64,000 nt of DNA, taken from positions 124,001-188,000 of the forward strand of contig NZ_BDLU01000063.1 in the NCBI RefSeq assembly GCF_006538165.1, read 5' to 3'. This stretch comes from Komagataeibacter diospyri. GTDB taxonomy: Bacteria; Pseudomonadota; Alphaproteobacteria; Acetobacterales; Acetobacteraceae. This document shows positions 55,263 through 64,000 of the stretch, in pieces. A program made the position numbers and the translations under genes. Numbering within the stretch: the first letter of the stretch is position 1; each line of letters starts with the position of its first letter. The notes below the pieces were generated by a model. It saw only the letters and a list, made by a program, of their open reading frames with translations, was not told the DNA's origin and did no database searches.

Positions 55263-56623
55263 GCCTGCCTCCATGTCGTGCCCTGTGGACCGTCTTCCAG
55301 TACGATGCCCTGTGCCGCAAGATCGTTGCGGATTTCATCCGCCCGGGCAAAATCGCGCGCCTTGCGGGCGGCCAGCCGTTCTGCGATCAGGCGTTCGATC
55401 CGGGCCGGGTCAACCTTCGCGTCTCCGCGGAACCATGCCTCCGGCGTATTCTGCAGCAGGCCCAGCAGGTTGCCTGCCGTCTTCAGCTGCGCGGCAGCCT
55501 TGCTGTCACCCGCCATGGCGGCGTCAGCCAGTGCATGCATTTCCGCCAGGGCGCGCGGCGTGTTCAGGTCGTCGCACAGCACCTGTACCACGCTGTCCGG
55601 CGCGGGCACGGCATCGTGCATGGGATCAAGGTTTTCCAGCGCGCGGTAGAACCGGTCGAGCATCTGGCGGGCTTCATTCAGCCCTTCGCGGGTGAAGTTC
55701 AGCACCGAACGGTACTGCGCGCGCAGCAGCAGCAGGCGCAGCGCCTCGGCAGGGGTGTCACGCAGCACGTCGCGCACGGTCAGGAAGTTGCCGAGGGACT
55801 TCGACATCTTCTCCCCGTTCACCAGCAGCATGGCATTATGCACCCAGTGGTTGGCGAAGCGGCCATGCGGGTGACAGCACATGCTCTGCGCGCGTTCGTT
55901 TTCATGGTGGGGGAACAGAAGGTCCGACCCGCCGCCATGAATGTCGAAGCTTTCGCCCAGGTAACGCTGCGACATGGCCGAACATTCGATATGCCACCCC
56001 GGACGGCCCCGACCCCACGGGCTGTCCCATCCCGGCGTCTGGTCATCAGACGGCTTCCACAGCACGAAATCACCCGGATCACGTTTGTAGGGGGCGACTT
56101 CCACCCGCGCGCCCGCGATCAGGTCATCGGGCGTGCGGCCCGATAGCGCACCATAGGATGGATAGGTGTTTACCGCGAACAGGACGTGCCCTTCGGCTTC
56201 GTAAGCATGGCCGCTTTCGATCAGGCTGCGGATCATGTCCTGCATTTCACCGATATGATGGGTCGCGCGCGGCTCTACATCCGGTGGCAGGATGGAAACG
56301 GCGGCCAGATCCTCGTGAAAATCGTGGATGGTGCGCGTGGTCAGGTCTGCAATGGATTCGCCATTGGCATGGGCGCGGGCATTGATCTTGTCATCCACGT
56401 CCGTGATGTTGCGCACATAGGTCACGCGCGGGTACAGGTGGCGCAGCAGGCGCACCAGCACATCTGCCGTCAGCATGGCGCGCAGGTTGCCGATATGCGC
56501 CAGGTCATAGACCGTGGGACCGCAATAATAGACCCGCACGTTGTCGGGTGCCAGCGGGACGAAGGGAACGGTGCTGCGCGTCCTGCTGTCGTGCAGGTGC
56601 AGGCGGGGCTGTGTGTCGGACAT
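55259..56623 (-). CDS. cysS: cysteinyl-tRNA synthetase
   Basis: Class I synthetase, 454 aa. It also may make cysteine persulfides. YYCGPTVYDLAHIGNLRA contains the zinc Cys and the HIGH-type motif. The other zinc ligands follow in HIECSAMSQRYLG and HHENERAQSM. KMSKS is intact (GEKMSKSLGNFLTV). The C-terminal DALR domain is present. It is coupled to trmJ by an ATGA overlap. Confidence 0.96.
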   Translation of the reverse strand: MSDTQPRLHLHDSRTRSTVPFVPLAPDNVRVYYCGPTVYDLAHIGNLRAMLTADVLVRLLRHLYPRVTYVRNITDVDDKINARAHANGESIADLTTRTIHDFHEDLAAVSILPPDVEPRATHHIGEMQDMIRSLIESGHAYEAEGHVLFAVNTYPSYGALSGRTPDDLIAGARVEVAPYKRDPGDFVLWKPSDDQTPGWDSPWGRGRPGWHIECSAMSQRYLGESFDIHGGGSDLLFPHHENERAQSMCCHPHGRFANHWVHNAMLLVNGEKMSKSLGNFLTVRDVLRDTPAEALRLLLLRAQYRSVLNFTREGLNEARQMLDRFYRALENLDPMHDAVPAPDSVVQVLCDDLNTPRALAEMHALADAAMAGDSKAAAQLKTAGNLLGLLQNTPEAWFRGDAKVDPARIERLIAERLAARKARDFARADEIRNDLAAQGIVLEDGPQGTTWRQA

Positions 56624-56709
56624 GATGCGCCTAGATGCGACAGACGGGCGGGATTAGGCAAGACCTCATCTGTGCCTGCGGTGCGGGCCAGTCACGCTGG
56701 CCCGTCCGG

Positions 56710-58272
56710 TCAGGCGATTTCCTGGCCGATCTGCTTGATGTCATGGAATGTCAGGTCCGGATTGCCTTCCGCCGTACGCTTCATCATGAATGCCGATGAG
56801 GCGAGGAAGACCGGATCCCCGTCGATATCATCCGCCATGGCCGTGCGGTTGGCCATGCAGAAGGCTTCCAGCTTGTCACGCGGGCCGGTGACCCAGCGGG
56901 CAAGGTTGTAGGGTGTCGATTCGAAGCCGATCGCAACCCCGTATTCCCCCTTCAGCCGGGACTGCAGCACGTCAAGCTGCAGCGTGCCGACCACGCCCAC
57001 GATCGGCGGCGCACCGTCCTGCGGGCGGAACAGCTGCACCACGCCTTCTTCCGCCAGTTCGGTCAGGGCCTGCCGCAGCTTCTTGGCCTTCATCGCGTCA
57101 TCCAGACGCACGCGGCGCAGGATTTCAGGCGCGAAGTAGGGCACGCCGGTAAAGCGCAGGTCCTCGCCTTCGGTCAGCGTATCACCAATGCGCAGCGTGC
57201 CATGGTTGGGAATGCCCACCACGTCGCCTGCAAATGCTTCCTCGGCCAGTTGCCGGTCACGCGCGAAGAAGAACTGCGGCGTATGCAGCGCGAACTGCTT
57301 GCCGATCCGTACGTGCTTGAGGCGCATGCCGCGCTGCAGCTTGCCCGAACAGATGCGGGCGAACGCCATACGGTCGCGGTGGTTGGGGTCCATGTTGGCC
57401 TGGATCTTGAACACCAGCGCGGTAAGCGCAGGCTCATCGGCGCGCACGTTGCGGGTTTCCGTCGCCTGGTCGCGCGGCGGTGGCCCGAAGGCCGCCAGTG
57501 CATCCAGCAGGTCGGTGACGCCAATTTCCTTCATGGCACTACCGAAGAACACCGGTGTCAGGTGCCCCGCATTGAAGCTTTCAAGATCGAATTCCGGCAG
57601 CGCCGCCTCAACCAGTTCCAGTTCCTCGCCCAGCTGCACCATGCGCGGGTCGGTCTGGTCCAGTTCTTCGGTAACGTGCAGTTCCCGGTGGCGGATATCA
57701 TAGGTGCCCACGAATTTGGCGGCACGCCCCACCGGCCATGTGGCAGGAGAGGTATCAAGTGCCAGCGAGGATGAGATTTCATCCAGCAGGGCAAACGGGT
57801 CCTGCGATTCGCGGTCCATCTTGTTGATGAAGGTGACGATGGGAATATCGCGCAGGCGGCAGATCTCGAACAGTTTGCGCGTCCGGGCCTCGATCCCTTT
57901 GGCGGCATCAATCACCATCACGGCGGCGTCCACCGCCGTCAGCGTGCGGTAGGTATCTTCCGAGAAGTCTTCATGGCCTGGCGTGTCAAGCAGGTTGAAG
58001 ATGCAGCCGCCATATTCAAACGTCATGACCGATGTCACGACGGAAATGCCACGGTCGCGTTCGATCCCCATCCAGTCCGAACGCGTGCGCCGCCGTTCGC
58101 CCTTGGCCCGCACGTTGCCCGCCATCTGGATCGCGCCACCGGCGCGCAGGATGCGTTCGGTCAGCGTGGTCTTGCCCGCATCAGGGTGCGAGATGATGGC
58201 AAAGGTGCGCCGCCGGGTGATTTCGGCGGCAAGCGGGGTATCGGCGGCGGTGGCGGTCACGGTCTTGTCCAT
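56710..58272 (-). CDS. prfC: peptide chain release factor 3
   Basis: GTPase that recycles RF1 and RF2 and contributes to translation quality control. It is 520 aa. G1 is SHPDAGKTTLTE, switch I contains RGISVVTS, G3 is DTPGHEDF and G4 is NKMDRES. Domain 2 and the RF3-specific C-terminal domain follow (VVGTLQLDVLQSRLKGEYGV). It lies between rpsD and cysS on the same strand, with gaps of about 120 and 90 bp. Confidence 0.96.
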   Translation of the reverse strand: MDKTVTATAADTPLAAEITRRRTFAIISHPDAGKTTLTERILRAGGAIQMAGNVRAKGERRRTRSDWMGIERDRGISVVTSVMTFEYGGCIFNLLDTPGHEDFSEDTYRTLTAVDAAVMVIDAAKGIEARTRKLFEICRLRDIPIVTFINKMDRESQDPFALLDEISSSLALDTSPATWPVGRAAKFVGTYDIRHRELHVTEELDQTDPRMVQLGEELELVEAALPEFDLESFNAGHLTPVFFGSAMKEIGVTDLLDALAAFGPPPRDQATETRNVRADEPALTALVFKIQANMDPNHRDRMAFARICSGKLQRGMRLKHVRIGKQFALHTPQFFFARDRQLAEEAFAGDVVGIPNHGTLRIGDTLTEGEDLRFTGVPYFAPEILRRVRLDDAMKAKKLRQALTELAEEGVVQLFRPQDGAPPIVGVVGTLQLDVLQSRLKGEYGVAIGFESTPYNLARWVTGPRDKLEAFCMANRTAMADDIDGDPVFLASSAFMMKRTAEGNPDLTFHDIKQIGQEIA

Positions 58273-58390
58273 TCCTGCTGCTGGCCCGACGGACGGAAGG
58301 CGGAACCGGGCAGGGGCCAGAAACGCGGACGCCGGACGCGGGGATGAAACCCCACGTCCGGCGTCACGCCTGCCCGGTTCCGGGACTTGA

Positions 58391-59008
58391 TCAGCGAGAG
58401 TAGAATTCGATGACCAGGTTCGGTTCCATCTGGACCGGATACGGAACGTCCGACAGCTTGGGGCTGCGCAGGAACGAACCCTTCATCTGGCGGTGGTCCA
58501 CTTCCATGTATTCCGGCACGTCGCGTTCGCCGCTCTGTGCCGCATCCAGCACGATGGCCAGCTGCTTGGACTTTTCACGGACTTCGATCACGTCGCCATC
58601 ACGCACCAGGTATGACGGGATATTGACCTTGCGGCCGTTGACCGTGATGTGGCCGTGGCTGATGAACTGACGCGCCGCGAACGGGGTGATCGCGAACTTC
58701 AGGCGGTACACGACCGCGTCCAGCCGGCGTTCCAGCAGGTCGATCAGGTTTTCGGAGGTATCGCCCTTGCGACGGACGGCCTCGTCATAATACTTGCGGA
58801 ACTGCTTTTCGCCGATGTTGCCGTAGTAGCCCTTCAGCTTCTGCTTGGCCATCAGCTGCACGGAGAAGTCGGACGGCTTCTGCTTGCGGCGCTGACCATG
58901 CTGGCCGGGGCCATATTCGCGCTTGTTGACCGGGGACTTTGCACGGCCCCACAGGTTTACGCCAAGGCGACGGTTGATTTTGTACTTGCTCTCAAGGCGC
59001 TTGCTCAT
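58391..59008 (-). CDS. rpsD: 30S ribosomal protein S4
   Basis: Primary 16S rRNA-binding protein, 205 aa, standing alone instead of in the alpha operon, as in other alphaproteobacteria. It begins [20 protein letters not shown]. The S4 domain ([30 protein letters not shown]) spans about residues 93-155. The zinc cysteines of the C+ form are absent. A strong promoter about 180 bp upstream leaves a long leader that could carry autoregulation by S4. Confidence 0.97.
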   Translation of the reverse strand: MSKRLESKYKINRRLGVNLWGRAKSPVNKREYGPGQHGQRRKQKPSDFSVQLMAKQKLKGYYGNIGEKQFRKYYDEAVRRKGDTSENLIDLLERRLDAVVYRLKFAITPFAARQFISHGHITVNGRKVNIPSYLVRDGDVIEVREKSKQLAIVLDAAQSGERDVPEYMEVDHRQMKGSFLRSPKLSDVPYPVQMEPNLVIEFYSR

Positions 59009-59324
59009 CTGCGCGCTCTCTCTTCATTCATCTGCATGACATGCGGCAGAACCGTATGGCCATGTTGTTGCACCGGTAGGTCCTGTTCCGCATGAACAGG
59101 ACGGGCGCGATCCGTATTACCGGCACCGGGGAGCAATCACCCATGGGCACCAGCCGTATCGTCCACGTTCCCGGCAGTCGGGCGCGTATAGAAGTACTGT
59201 GCCCGTCCTGTCAATCATTGTGCGTCATGGCGCAGCCCCCAAAAGCCTGTATCGCATGGCGGTGCTGGCCTGTTATTAAACGGGAACCGGAAGACCACAT
59301 TACAGGAATAAAGGGTTTTTGTGC
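59009..59324. other. divergent region between rpsD and the HdeD-like gene
   Basis: About 316 bp. It holds the rpsD promoter and the roughly 170-nt rpsD leader. No separate gene is seen. On the plus side AGGAATAAAGGG lies 13-24 bp before the ATG. Confidence 0.55.
59185..59214 (-). promoter_or_regulatory. sigma-70-type promoter of rpsD
   Basis: On the minus strand TTGACA (59214-59209) is a perfect -35. An 18-bp spacer separates it from TATACG (59190-59185), four of six to the -10. The predicted start near 59178 gives a leader of about 170 nt. Confidence 0.65.
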
Positions 59325-59873
59325 ATGGAAACGCCATTTACGCAGCGCTGGGGGCTGTTTGTCGGCCTTGGCGTCATATCGTTCGGCCTGGGCATCGTGG
59401 CGTGGGTGGATGCGCTGGCGGTGTCGCTGGCCAGTACCATCCTGCTTGGGGTGCTGCTGTTCGTCGCGGGCACGATACAGCTGGTGCATGCCTTTGTCGT
59501 GCGCGACTGGAGCGGGCGGTTCATGTCCATCCTGGGCGGCGCGCTGTATATCCTTGCCGGCACGATGATGATGGAGGAACCGACCACCGGCTCCATGGTC
59601 ATCACCATCTTCATTTCCGCCTGTCTGGTCGTGTCCGGCATAGGGCGCATCATCATGGCGTTCCAGCAGCGCGGCCTGCAGGGCTGGTGGCTGATCGGGC
59701 TGGGTGGGCTGATCAGCCTGCTGGTGGGTGTGTGCCTGTATGTGACGCTGCCATGGTCGGGCCTGTGGCTGATCGGCACCTTTGTCGCGGTTGAACTGAT
59801 TGCCGCGGGCATTGGCTGGATCCAGTTCGGCCTCGCCCTGCGGCAGGCCGCCTACATCCCGCCCGCAAACTGA
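59325..59873 (+). CDS. HdeD/DUF308 family membrane protein
   Basis: 182 aa from ATG 59325 (METPFTQRWG). Six hydrophobic helices are visible in pairs (FVGLGVISFGLGIVAWV, ILLGVLLFVAGTIQLVHAF, SILGGALYILAG, ISACLVVSGIGRIIMAF, GLGGLISLLVGVCLYV, FVAVELIAAGIGWI). This matches HdeD, an acid-resistance membrane protein in E. coli. A role in acid tolerance would suit an acetic acid bacterium but is inference. Its 3' end overlaps that of the next gene on the other strand by 22 bp. Confidence 0.85.
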   Translation: METPFTQRWGLFVGLGVISFGLGIVAWVDALAVSLASTILLGVLLFVAGTIQLVHAFVVRDWSGRFMSILGGALYILAGTMMMEEPTTGSMVITIFISACLVVSGIGRIIMAFQQRGLQGWWLIGLGGLISLLVGVCLYVTLPWSGLWLIGTFVAVELIAAGIGWIQFGLALRQAAYIPPAN

Positions 59874-60625
59874 GTGGCAAGGTTTCGGTCGATGGGATTG
59901 TTGGCCGAAACCCCCAGCAGGTTGCGCAGGTCGGTGGCGTTCATCCGGGCCTCGAAACCGGGATTGCCGGGCTGGAACAGCATGGCTGTCGAAAGCGGCC
60001 CGACCATGACGGGATCGAACCCCGCATCATGGATCAGCCACCCTGCCACATACAGTGCCTGCACCACGTCGCCCGCCATGGGCAGGGCCAGGCGAGGGGG
60101 CGTGCGGAATGTCTCGGCTTCCAGCGTGGTCATGTCCTCGGAATTGAAGGCCCGTACCACCGATGCCTGCGGGAACAGTGCCTGCGTGGTCACACCCGCC
60201 CCCTTGCGCAGCGCCAGCCGTCCTATCTTTCCATCCCGCCAGCCATAGGGATTGGTCGGATCGATAAGCGGTTTTGTCCCCACGATCGATCCGATGGTGT
60301 GCCGCAACTGGGGCAGCGCGCCATAGGGGACCGCCAGCACCACCGCATCGCCAAACTTTGCCGCTTCCTGTGGAGTGCCCTCACGGGCGAGGGGGTAGAG
60401 CTCTGACGCCAGTTTTTTGGCCGCACCCTTATGAATGTCGGAAAACATGACCTGGTGCCCCGCCCGGGTCCATAAATGCCCCAGCGTGCTGCCGACATGG
60501 CCCGACCCGATCATGCCGATACGCAGGGGGCGGCGCGCATGGGCCACCCCTGGCATACCGGCGGGCAGGAGGGTCGCCAGTGCGGCAAGCAGGCCGTGTC
60601 GGCGGGTCAGTTTCAGGGCTGGCAT
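59852..60625 (-). CDS. exported F420-dependent-oxidoreductase-like protein
   Basis: 257 aa from ATG 60625, with AGGAGAG upstream. The frame is open to 60718, but the signal peptide and ribosome site fix the start. LTRRHGLLAALATLL, ending near AHA, is an RR-containing export signal. The mature part opens with a Rossmann motif IGMIGSGHVGSTLGHLW, then DAVVLAVPYGALPQL and the pattern KPLIDPTNPYG. That resembles NADPH:F420 reductase/NADP-oxidoreductase coenzyme F420-dependent family (F420_oxidored) proteins. The cofactor and substrate are unknown; F420 itself is not expected here. Confidence 0.75.
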   Translation of the reverse strand: MPALKLTRRHGLLAALATLLPAGMPGVAHARRPLRIGMIGSGHVGSTLGHLWTRAGHQVMFSDIHKGAAKKLASELYPLAREGTPQEAAKFGDAVVLAVPYGALPQLRHTIGSIVGTKPLIDPTNPYGWRDGKIGRLALRKGAGVTTQALFPQASVVRAFNSEDMTTLEAETFRTPPRLALPMAGDVVQALYVAGWLIHDAGFDPVMVGPLSTAMLFQPGNPGFEARMNATDLRNLLGVSANNPIDRNLATQFAGGM

Positions 60626-60748
60626 GCATCTCTCCTGTTCTGGCGGCATGTGGTAGTATGACACGGGATGGCTTAATCCAATGGTTGGTTCTTTGCCGAC
60701 CTGTCGGATATATGGCACAGACTTGGCTGCAGCAGGAGTACAGCGTCA

Positions 60749-61096
60749 ATGACCGATACCCCCGATCAGGACCGGACCGTCGTCGCGCAGTCCGCTGTTC
60801 CCGCAGGCGTGGAACATCCGGTGGAAGCCCTGCATGAAGCCGTGCAGGAAGATGAGGCGGCACTTGCAGCCACCGCCGTCCCCGATCCCGGCCCGGTGCC
60901 CGAAGCCCAGACACAGGTCGTGCCCACCGACAGTGACGCCGTGGCGACAAGCCAGGCCGCTGCAACGGCCGCCATGGCCCCTGAATTCATGCCTTACAAG
61001 GAACTGTTCCAGCTTATGGGCGCGATCGTGTTCGTGCTGATCGTGCTGGCGGTGGGGTGGAACGCCATGCATGCGTCGGGCATCTGGCCGGAATGA
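60749..61096 (+). CDS. small C-terminally anchored membrane protein
   Basis: 115 aa. The first three quarters is acidic, Ala/Pro-rich and probably disordered (EAVQEDEAALAATAV). One membrane helix near the C-terminus (ELFQLMGAIVFVLIVLAVGW) is followed by a short tail. No domain recognised. It stands alone, divergent from the oxidoreductase-like gene and convergent with the next. Confidence 0.6.
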   Translation: MTDTPDQDRTVVAQSAVPAGVEHPVEALHEAVQEDEAALAATAVPDPGPVPEAQTQVVPTDSDAVATSQAAATAAMAPEFMPYKELFQLMGAIVFVLIVLAVGWNAMHASGIWPE

Positions 61097-61123
61097 TTGC
61101 CTGATCCGTTCATGCCGTATGCG

Positions 61124-62107
61124 TCAGGGAAGTGAGAGCCTGACCGATACCGGACAATGATCGGACAGGCGCGTGGTGTCGTCCTGTCCGTTCTGGCGGT
61201 AAAGCATGACGCGCAGGCTGTCCGGCTGCAGCCATTCACGCGCAGGGCCACCGGCGATGATATGGTCGATAAAATAATTTCCCTGTGCGCAGGGACTGGC
61301 GTGACCGGCTGTAGCCAGCGCCAGCGGGCCATTCCCAGACAGTGCCCGCCAGGCGGGATCGTCGGGCGCCAGCAGGCGGTTGAAATCCCCCATCACGACA
61401 AAGGCTTCCCCTTCGTCCTGCCGTTCCATGATCCAGTCCTGAACGATCGCGATCTGGCGCATCAGCGTCTGGCAGGCCGGTTTGCGGGCTATGGGCTGCG
61501 AATCGCGGCATCCCGCCTTCAGATGCACGACCAGTACGCGCAGGCTGTCCGTGCCCTGTCCTATCGTCAGGTCCAGTCCGGCGCGCAGGTGATGGGGGGC
61601 AGAAGGGGGATAGACATCCAGCGCCGTGACATCCGCATGCCGTACGACCGCAAGGTCCGCGCGTACTGCAAGCGCCACCTTCTGCACGACATGGTCACTG
61701 GACATGATGATGCGGTAACGTGGTGTCGGAAACAGCCGGGCTGCCAGATCCGGGGTATCAATTTCCTCCAGCGCCGCGATATCGGGGGCAAGGCGGCTGG
61801 CGTAGTGCGCCAGCCGGTCCAGTTCCGCAGGTGTGCGCGGCGTGACATCAGGAGGCAGGGCCGGGTCGCCCTGTGGACGCGTGGTCAGCCATTCAAGGTT
61901 CCAGGTGGAAAGCCTGAGGCTGCCGGTGGCCCCCGCACCGACAGGCAGGGCCGCCTGCGCAAGGGCCACGGTCAGGCACAGCCATGCCTGCCGCAGTCCC
62001 CGCGCGTGTGCCGGGCCGGGATTATGGCGTGGTGGTATCAGCCGCCTGCTGCGCCTGCAGCTTGGCGATGGCTTCGTCCACGTGGATGAACGTGCGTGAC
62101 GTTTCAT
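61124..62107 (-). CDS. exported endonuclease/exonuclease/phosphatase-fold protein
   Basis: EEP-superfamily hydrolase. Motifs in order: LRLSTWNLEWLT, ALEEID, VLVVHLKAGC, AFVVMGDFNR, NYFIDHIIAGG and LSDHCPVSV, a complete metal and catalytic set. A signal-like segment (RQAWLCLTVALAQAALPVGAGA) precedes it, so it is probably secreted; nucleic acid or phospholipid headgroups are possible substrates. The start is uncertain. ATG 62107 and ATG 62140 both lie inside the carbonic anhydrase gene. A GTG at 61969 would cut into the signal peptide. Confidence 0.78.
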   Translation of the reverse strand: MKRHARSSTWTKPSPSCRRSRRLIPPRHNPGPAHARGLRQAWLCLTVALAQAALPVGAGATGSLRLSTWNLEWLTTRPQGDPALPPDVTPRTPAELDRLAHYASRLAPDIAALEEIDTPDLAARLFPTPRYRIIMSSDHVVQKVALAVRADLAVVRHADVTALDVYPPSAPHHLRAGLDLTIGQGTDSLRVLVVHLKAGCRDSQPIARKPACQTLMRQIAIVQDWIMERQDEGEAFVVMGDFNRLLAPDDPAWRALSGNGPLALATAGHASPCAQGNYFIDHIIAGGPAREWLQPDSLRVMLYRQNGQDDTTRLSDHCPVSVRLSLP

Positions 62108-62714
62108 CCAGCACGACAACTTCCCCGCTGGCAATGTCATAGAACCATCCCTGCAACGTCAGGGTGCCGCGGGCAAGCCCTGCCGCGACGGCGGGATGGG
62201 TGCGCAGGTGCGCGATCTGCAGCTGCACGTTCTGTTCGGACAGGCTGCGCACGCTGGCGGGCCCGGCGTCGGATGCTTCCAGCACCGCGCGAGCGGCTTC
62301 GGCATTGCGCAGCCAGCTTGCGACGGTGGGCATTTTCGCAAGCTTTGTGGGATCGGGGTCCAGAAGTGCCTTCATCGCGCCGCAGTTGGAATGACCGCAT
62401 ACGATGATGTGCGAAACTTTCAGTGCACTTACGGCATATTCAATGGCGGATGATACGCCCCCCAGCATTTCCCCATAGGCGGGCACGATATTGCCGATGT
62501 TGCGCAGCACGAACAGATCGCCCGGCTGGGTCTGTGTAATCATGCTGGGGTTTACCCGGCTGTCGGCGCAGGCAATGAAAAGCGTGTCGGGGGACTGGCT
62601 TTCCGCCAGGCTTGCGAACAGTTCGCGGTTCTGCGGAAAGACTTCGGTATTGAACCGCTCCACGCCATGCAGCAGTTCAATAAGGGTATCGCGGGCGGTA
62701 TGGGTAGCGGCCAT
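62022..62714 (-). CDS. can: beta-class carbonic anhydrase
   Basis: Zn enzyme interconverting CO2 and bicarbonate, 230 aa. Ligands are C49 with the D51-R53 dyad in ACADSRVNPS, and H108 and C111 in VCGHSNCGAMKAL. The RNIGNIVPAYGE block is typical. It has no signal peptide, so it is cytoplasmic. It overlaps the upstream part of the exported hydrolase frame. Confidence 0.95.
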   Translation of the reverse strand: MAATHTARDTLIELLHGVERFNTEVFPQNRELFASLAESQSPDTLFIACADSRVNPSMITQTQPGDLFVLRNIGNIVPAYGEMLGGVSSAIEYAVSALKVSHIIVCGHSNCGAMKALLDPDPTKLAKMPTVASWLRNAEAARAVLEASDAGPASVRSLSEQNVQLQIAHLRTHPAVAAGLARGTLTLQGWFYDIASGEVVVLDETSRTFIHVDEAIAKLQAQQAADTTTP

Positions 62715-62951
62715 TGTAAAATCCTGTCACCTGAATGTCCGGATAAAGACAGATCCACCCGCCGCAATGACATCGCGGCACAATCCGGCGGTTGGGGTGG
62801 TATCCCATGCAATCTGTAGCATGAGAACACCTGTCGCGCACAATTGTTTCTTCCTGTGCAGCAATGGAAATACTATGTAATCACAATATAATTAAGAAAC
62901 ATTCACTTTCTGTATTGCAGTATTTATGCGGCGGCAGATAAGGGCGTACAG

Positions 62952-62980
62952 CACAACGGCGCACATGGTGCGCCGTTGTG
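62952..62980. other. 12-bp inverted repeat downstream of alaS
   Basis: CACAACGGCGCA (62952-62963) and TGCGCCGTTGTG (62969-62980) pair perfectly around a 5-nt loop, about 30 bp after the alaS stop. No T tract follows on either strand. It may protect the mRNA 3' end or be a weak terminator. Confidence 0.5.
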
Positions 62981-63009
62981 TGTCCGTTTCGTGTAAACGG
63001 GGACCGAGG

Positions 63010-64000
63010 TCAGGCCGCCCCGCCTGCCATGGTGGTGCGCACGGCCTCGAGTGCCGCCTCCACCTTGCCGGTATCCGGGCCGCCGGCCTGCGCCATGTCG
63101 CGACGGCCACCGCCGCCCTTGCCGCCCATGGCTGCGCTGGCTGCGCGGACCAGCGCCACGGCATCCACCTTTTCCGCCAGGTCAGGGGTGGCGGCAACCA
63201 CGATGCTGCCCTTGCCATCCGCGGTGGAGATCAGGGCGATCACGCCCGATCCGATTTCCTTGCGCAGGGAATCGGCCAGCGGCTTGAGTTCCTTGGACGG
63301 CAGTTCACCCACGTTGCGGGCATCGAGCTTGATGCCACTGATCTCCACGATGGATGCCGCTGACTGGCTGCCCGACGCAAGCTTGCGCTGCAGGTCGGAA
63401 ATCTGGCGTTCCATCACCTTGCGTTCCTCCAGCAGCACGGCAAGGCGCTCGGGGGCTTCCGCAGGGGGTACGCGCAGCATGGCGGCCATCTGATTCAGGC
63501 GGTCTTCGGTGGCGATGGTGGCGTTCTGCGCTGCAAGGCCGGTCACGGCCTCGATGCGCCGCACGCCGGATGACACGCCACTTTCAGATGTGATGCGGAA
63601 CAGCCCGATATCGCCGGTGCGGCGCACATGGGTGCCGCCACACAGTTCGATCGACCAGCCCGCACGTCCATCCTCGGGGCCACCCATGGACACTACGCGG
63701 ACCTCATCGCCATATTTTTCGCCAAACAGGGCCATGGCACCCTGTTCAATGGCTTCTTCGGGCGTCATGTGGCGGGTGGTGACATCCGTGTTTTCACGGA
63801 TGCGGGCATTCACCTCGGCCTCGATATCGGCCAGTTCCTCCGGCGTGATCGGGCGCGGCTGGCTGACGTCAAAGCGCAGGCGGTCGGGCGCGTTCAGGCT
63901 GCCCTTCTGGGTGACATGGTCCCCCAGCCGGCGGCGCAGGGCTTCATGCAGCAGATGGGTTGCCGAATGGTGCGCACGGATGGCGCTGCGGCGGTCATGA
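63010..64000 (-). CDS. alaS: alanyl-tRNA synthetase, C-terminal part
   Basis: The gene runs in from beyond the right edge; about 330 codons are visible. Reading from the edge, the editing domain starts [19 protein letters not shown], with zinc-type HxxxH. The second pair lies in [15 protein letters not shown] (Cys and His). The coiled-coil and C-Ala domain follow, with the glycine-rich [17 protein letters not shown] near the end, as in all bacterial AlaRS. The open frame from 63813 that begins MNARI is only an internal methionine. Confidence 0.96.
   Translation of the reverse strand, partial: HDRRSAIRAHHSATHLLHEALRRRLGDHVTQKGSLNAPDRLRFDVSQPRPITPEELADIEAEVNARIRENTDVTTRHMTPEEAIEQGAMALFGEKYGDEVRVVSMGGPEDGRAGWSIELCGGTHVRRTGDIGLFRITSESGVSSGVRRIEAVTGLAAQNATIATEDRLNQMAAMLRVPPAEAPERLAVLLEERKVMERQISDLQRKLASGSQSAASIVEISGIKLDARNVGELPSKELKPLADSLRKEIGSGVIALISTADGKGSIVVAATPDLAEKVDAVALVRAASAAMGGKGGGGRRDMAQAGGPDTGKVEAALEAVRTTMAGGAA

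Noticed and set aside
1..64000. CRISPR array, prophage or insertion sequence
   Set aside because: The only repeats are the scattered palindromic elements; they are not regularly spaced, and no cas, transposase or phage gene is visible.

Overview
The window looks like ordinary chromosome of a cellulose-producing acetic acid bacterium, most likely Komagataeibacter (formerly Gluconacetobacter). The main reason is an intact cmcAx-ccpAx-bcsA-bcsB-bcsC-bcsD-bglAx locus at 11.9-25.7 kb. ccpAx is known only from this group. Coding density is high, GC is high, and the housekeeping genes have alphaproteobacterial character. No prophage, insertion sequence, plasmid gene, CRISPR array or rRNA is visible.

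Layout. 1-10.8 kb: hflX (5' end cut by the window edge), an inositol-monophosphatase family gene, mazG, argC, tRNA-Leu(CAA), serC, hisZ, purA, rpoH, rluD, a small membrane protein and tRNA-Glu(CTC). 10.8-11.9 kb: an AT-rich 1 kb non-coding region with an FNR/FixK-type box, upstream of the cellulose locus. 11.9-25.7 kb: the cellulose locus. GH8 endoglucanase CmcAx and CcpAx precede the synthase subunits, the outer-membrane exporter BcsC and the periplasmic organiser BcsD. A terminator and a separate promoter region then precede the GH3 beta-glucosidase. 25.7-34.9 kb: a predicted exported chorismate-lyase-like protein, a cupin and a NUDIX hydrolase, then htpG, mtnA, aspS, a DUF1849/EipB-like protein, and xth with erpA on the minus strand. 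35.4-43.7 kb: a mostly head-to-tail run dgt, argS, SPOR protein, scpA, scpB, tatB, tatC, serS. 43.8-55.3 kb: a SUV3-like helicase, fpr, gor, a small secreted protein, class II DAHP synthase, a nicotinate phosphoribosyltransferase-family gene, a small unknown and gltX. 54.5-59.0 kb, minus strand: trmJ-like methyltransferase, cysS, prfC, rpsD. 59.3-64 kb: an HdeD-like membrane protein, an exported F420-oxidoreductase-like protein, a small membrane protein, an exported endonuclease/phosphatase-fold protein, a beta-carbonic anhydrase and the 3' part of alaS.

The cellulose genes form one functional unit. BcsA polymerises UDP-glucose under c-di-GMP control through its PilZ domain. BcsB guides the chain across the periplasm, BcsC exports it, and BcsD and CcpAx organise terminal complexes into ribbons. 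CmcAx and BglAx trim glucan. The BcsA and BcsB reading frames are separate and slightly overlapping, not fused.

The least explained structure is a dispersed intergenic palindromic element of about 50-85 bp. It has matching ends of the type AAAGTTTCTGG...CCAGAAACTT enclosing two hairpins, one GCCGCC-T5/A5-GGCGGC and one GAAGC-T5/A5-GCTTC. I find nine full, rearranged or decayed copies. All lie 3' of genes, five of them between convergent genes and none between divergent genes.
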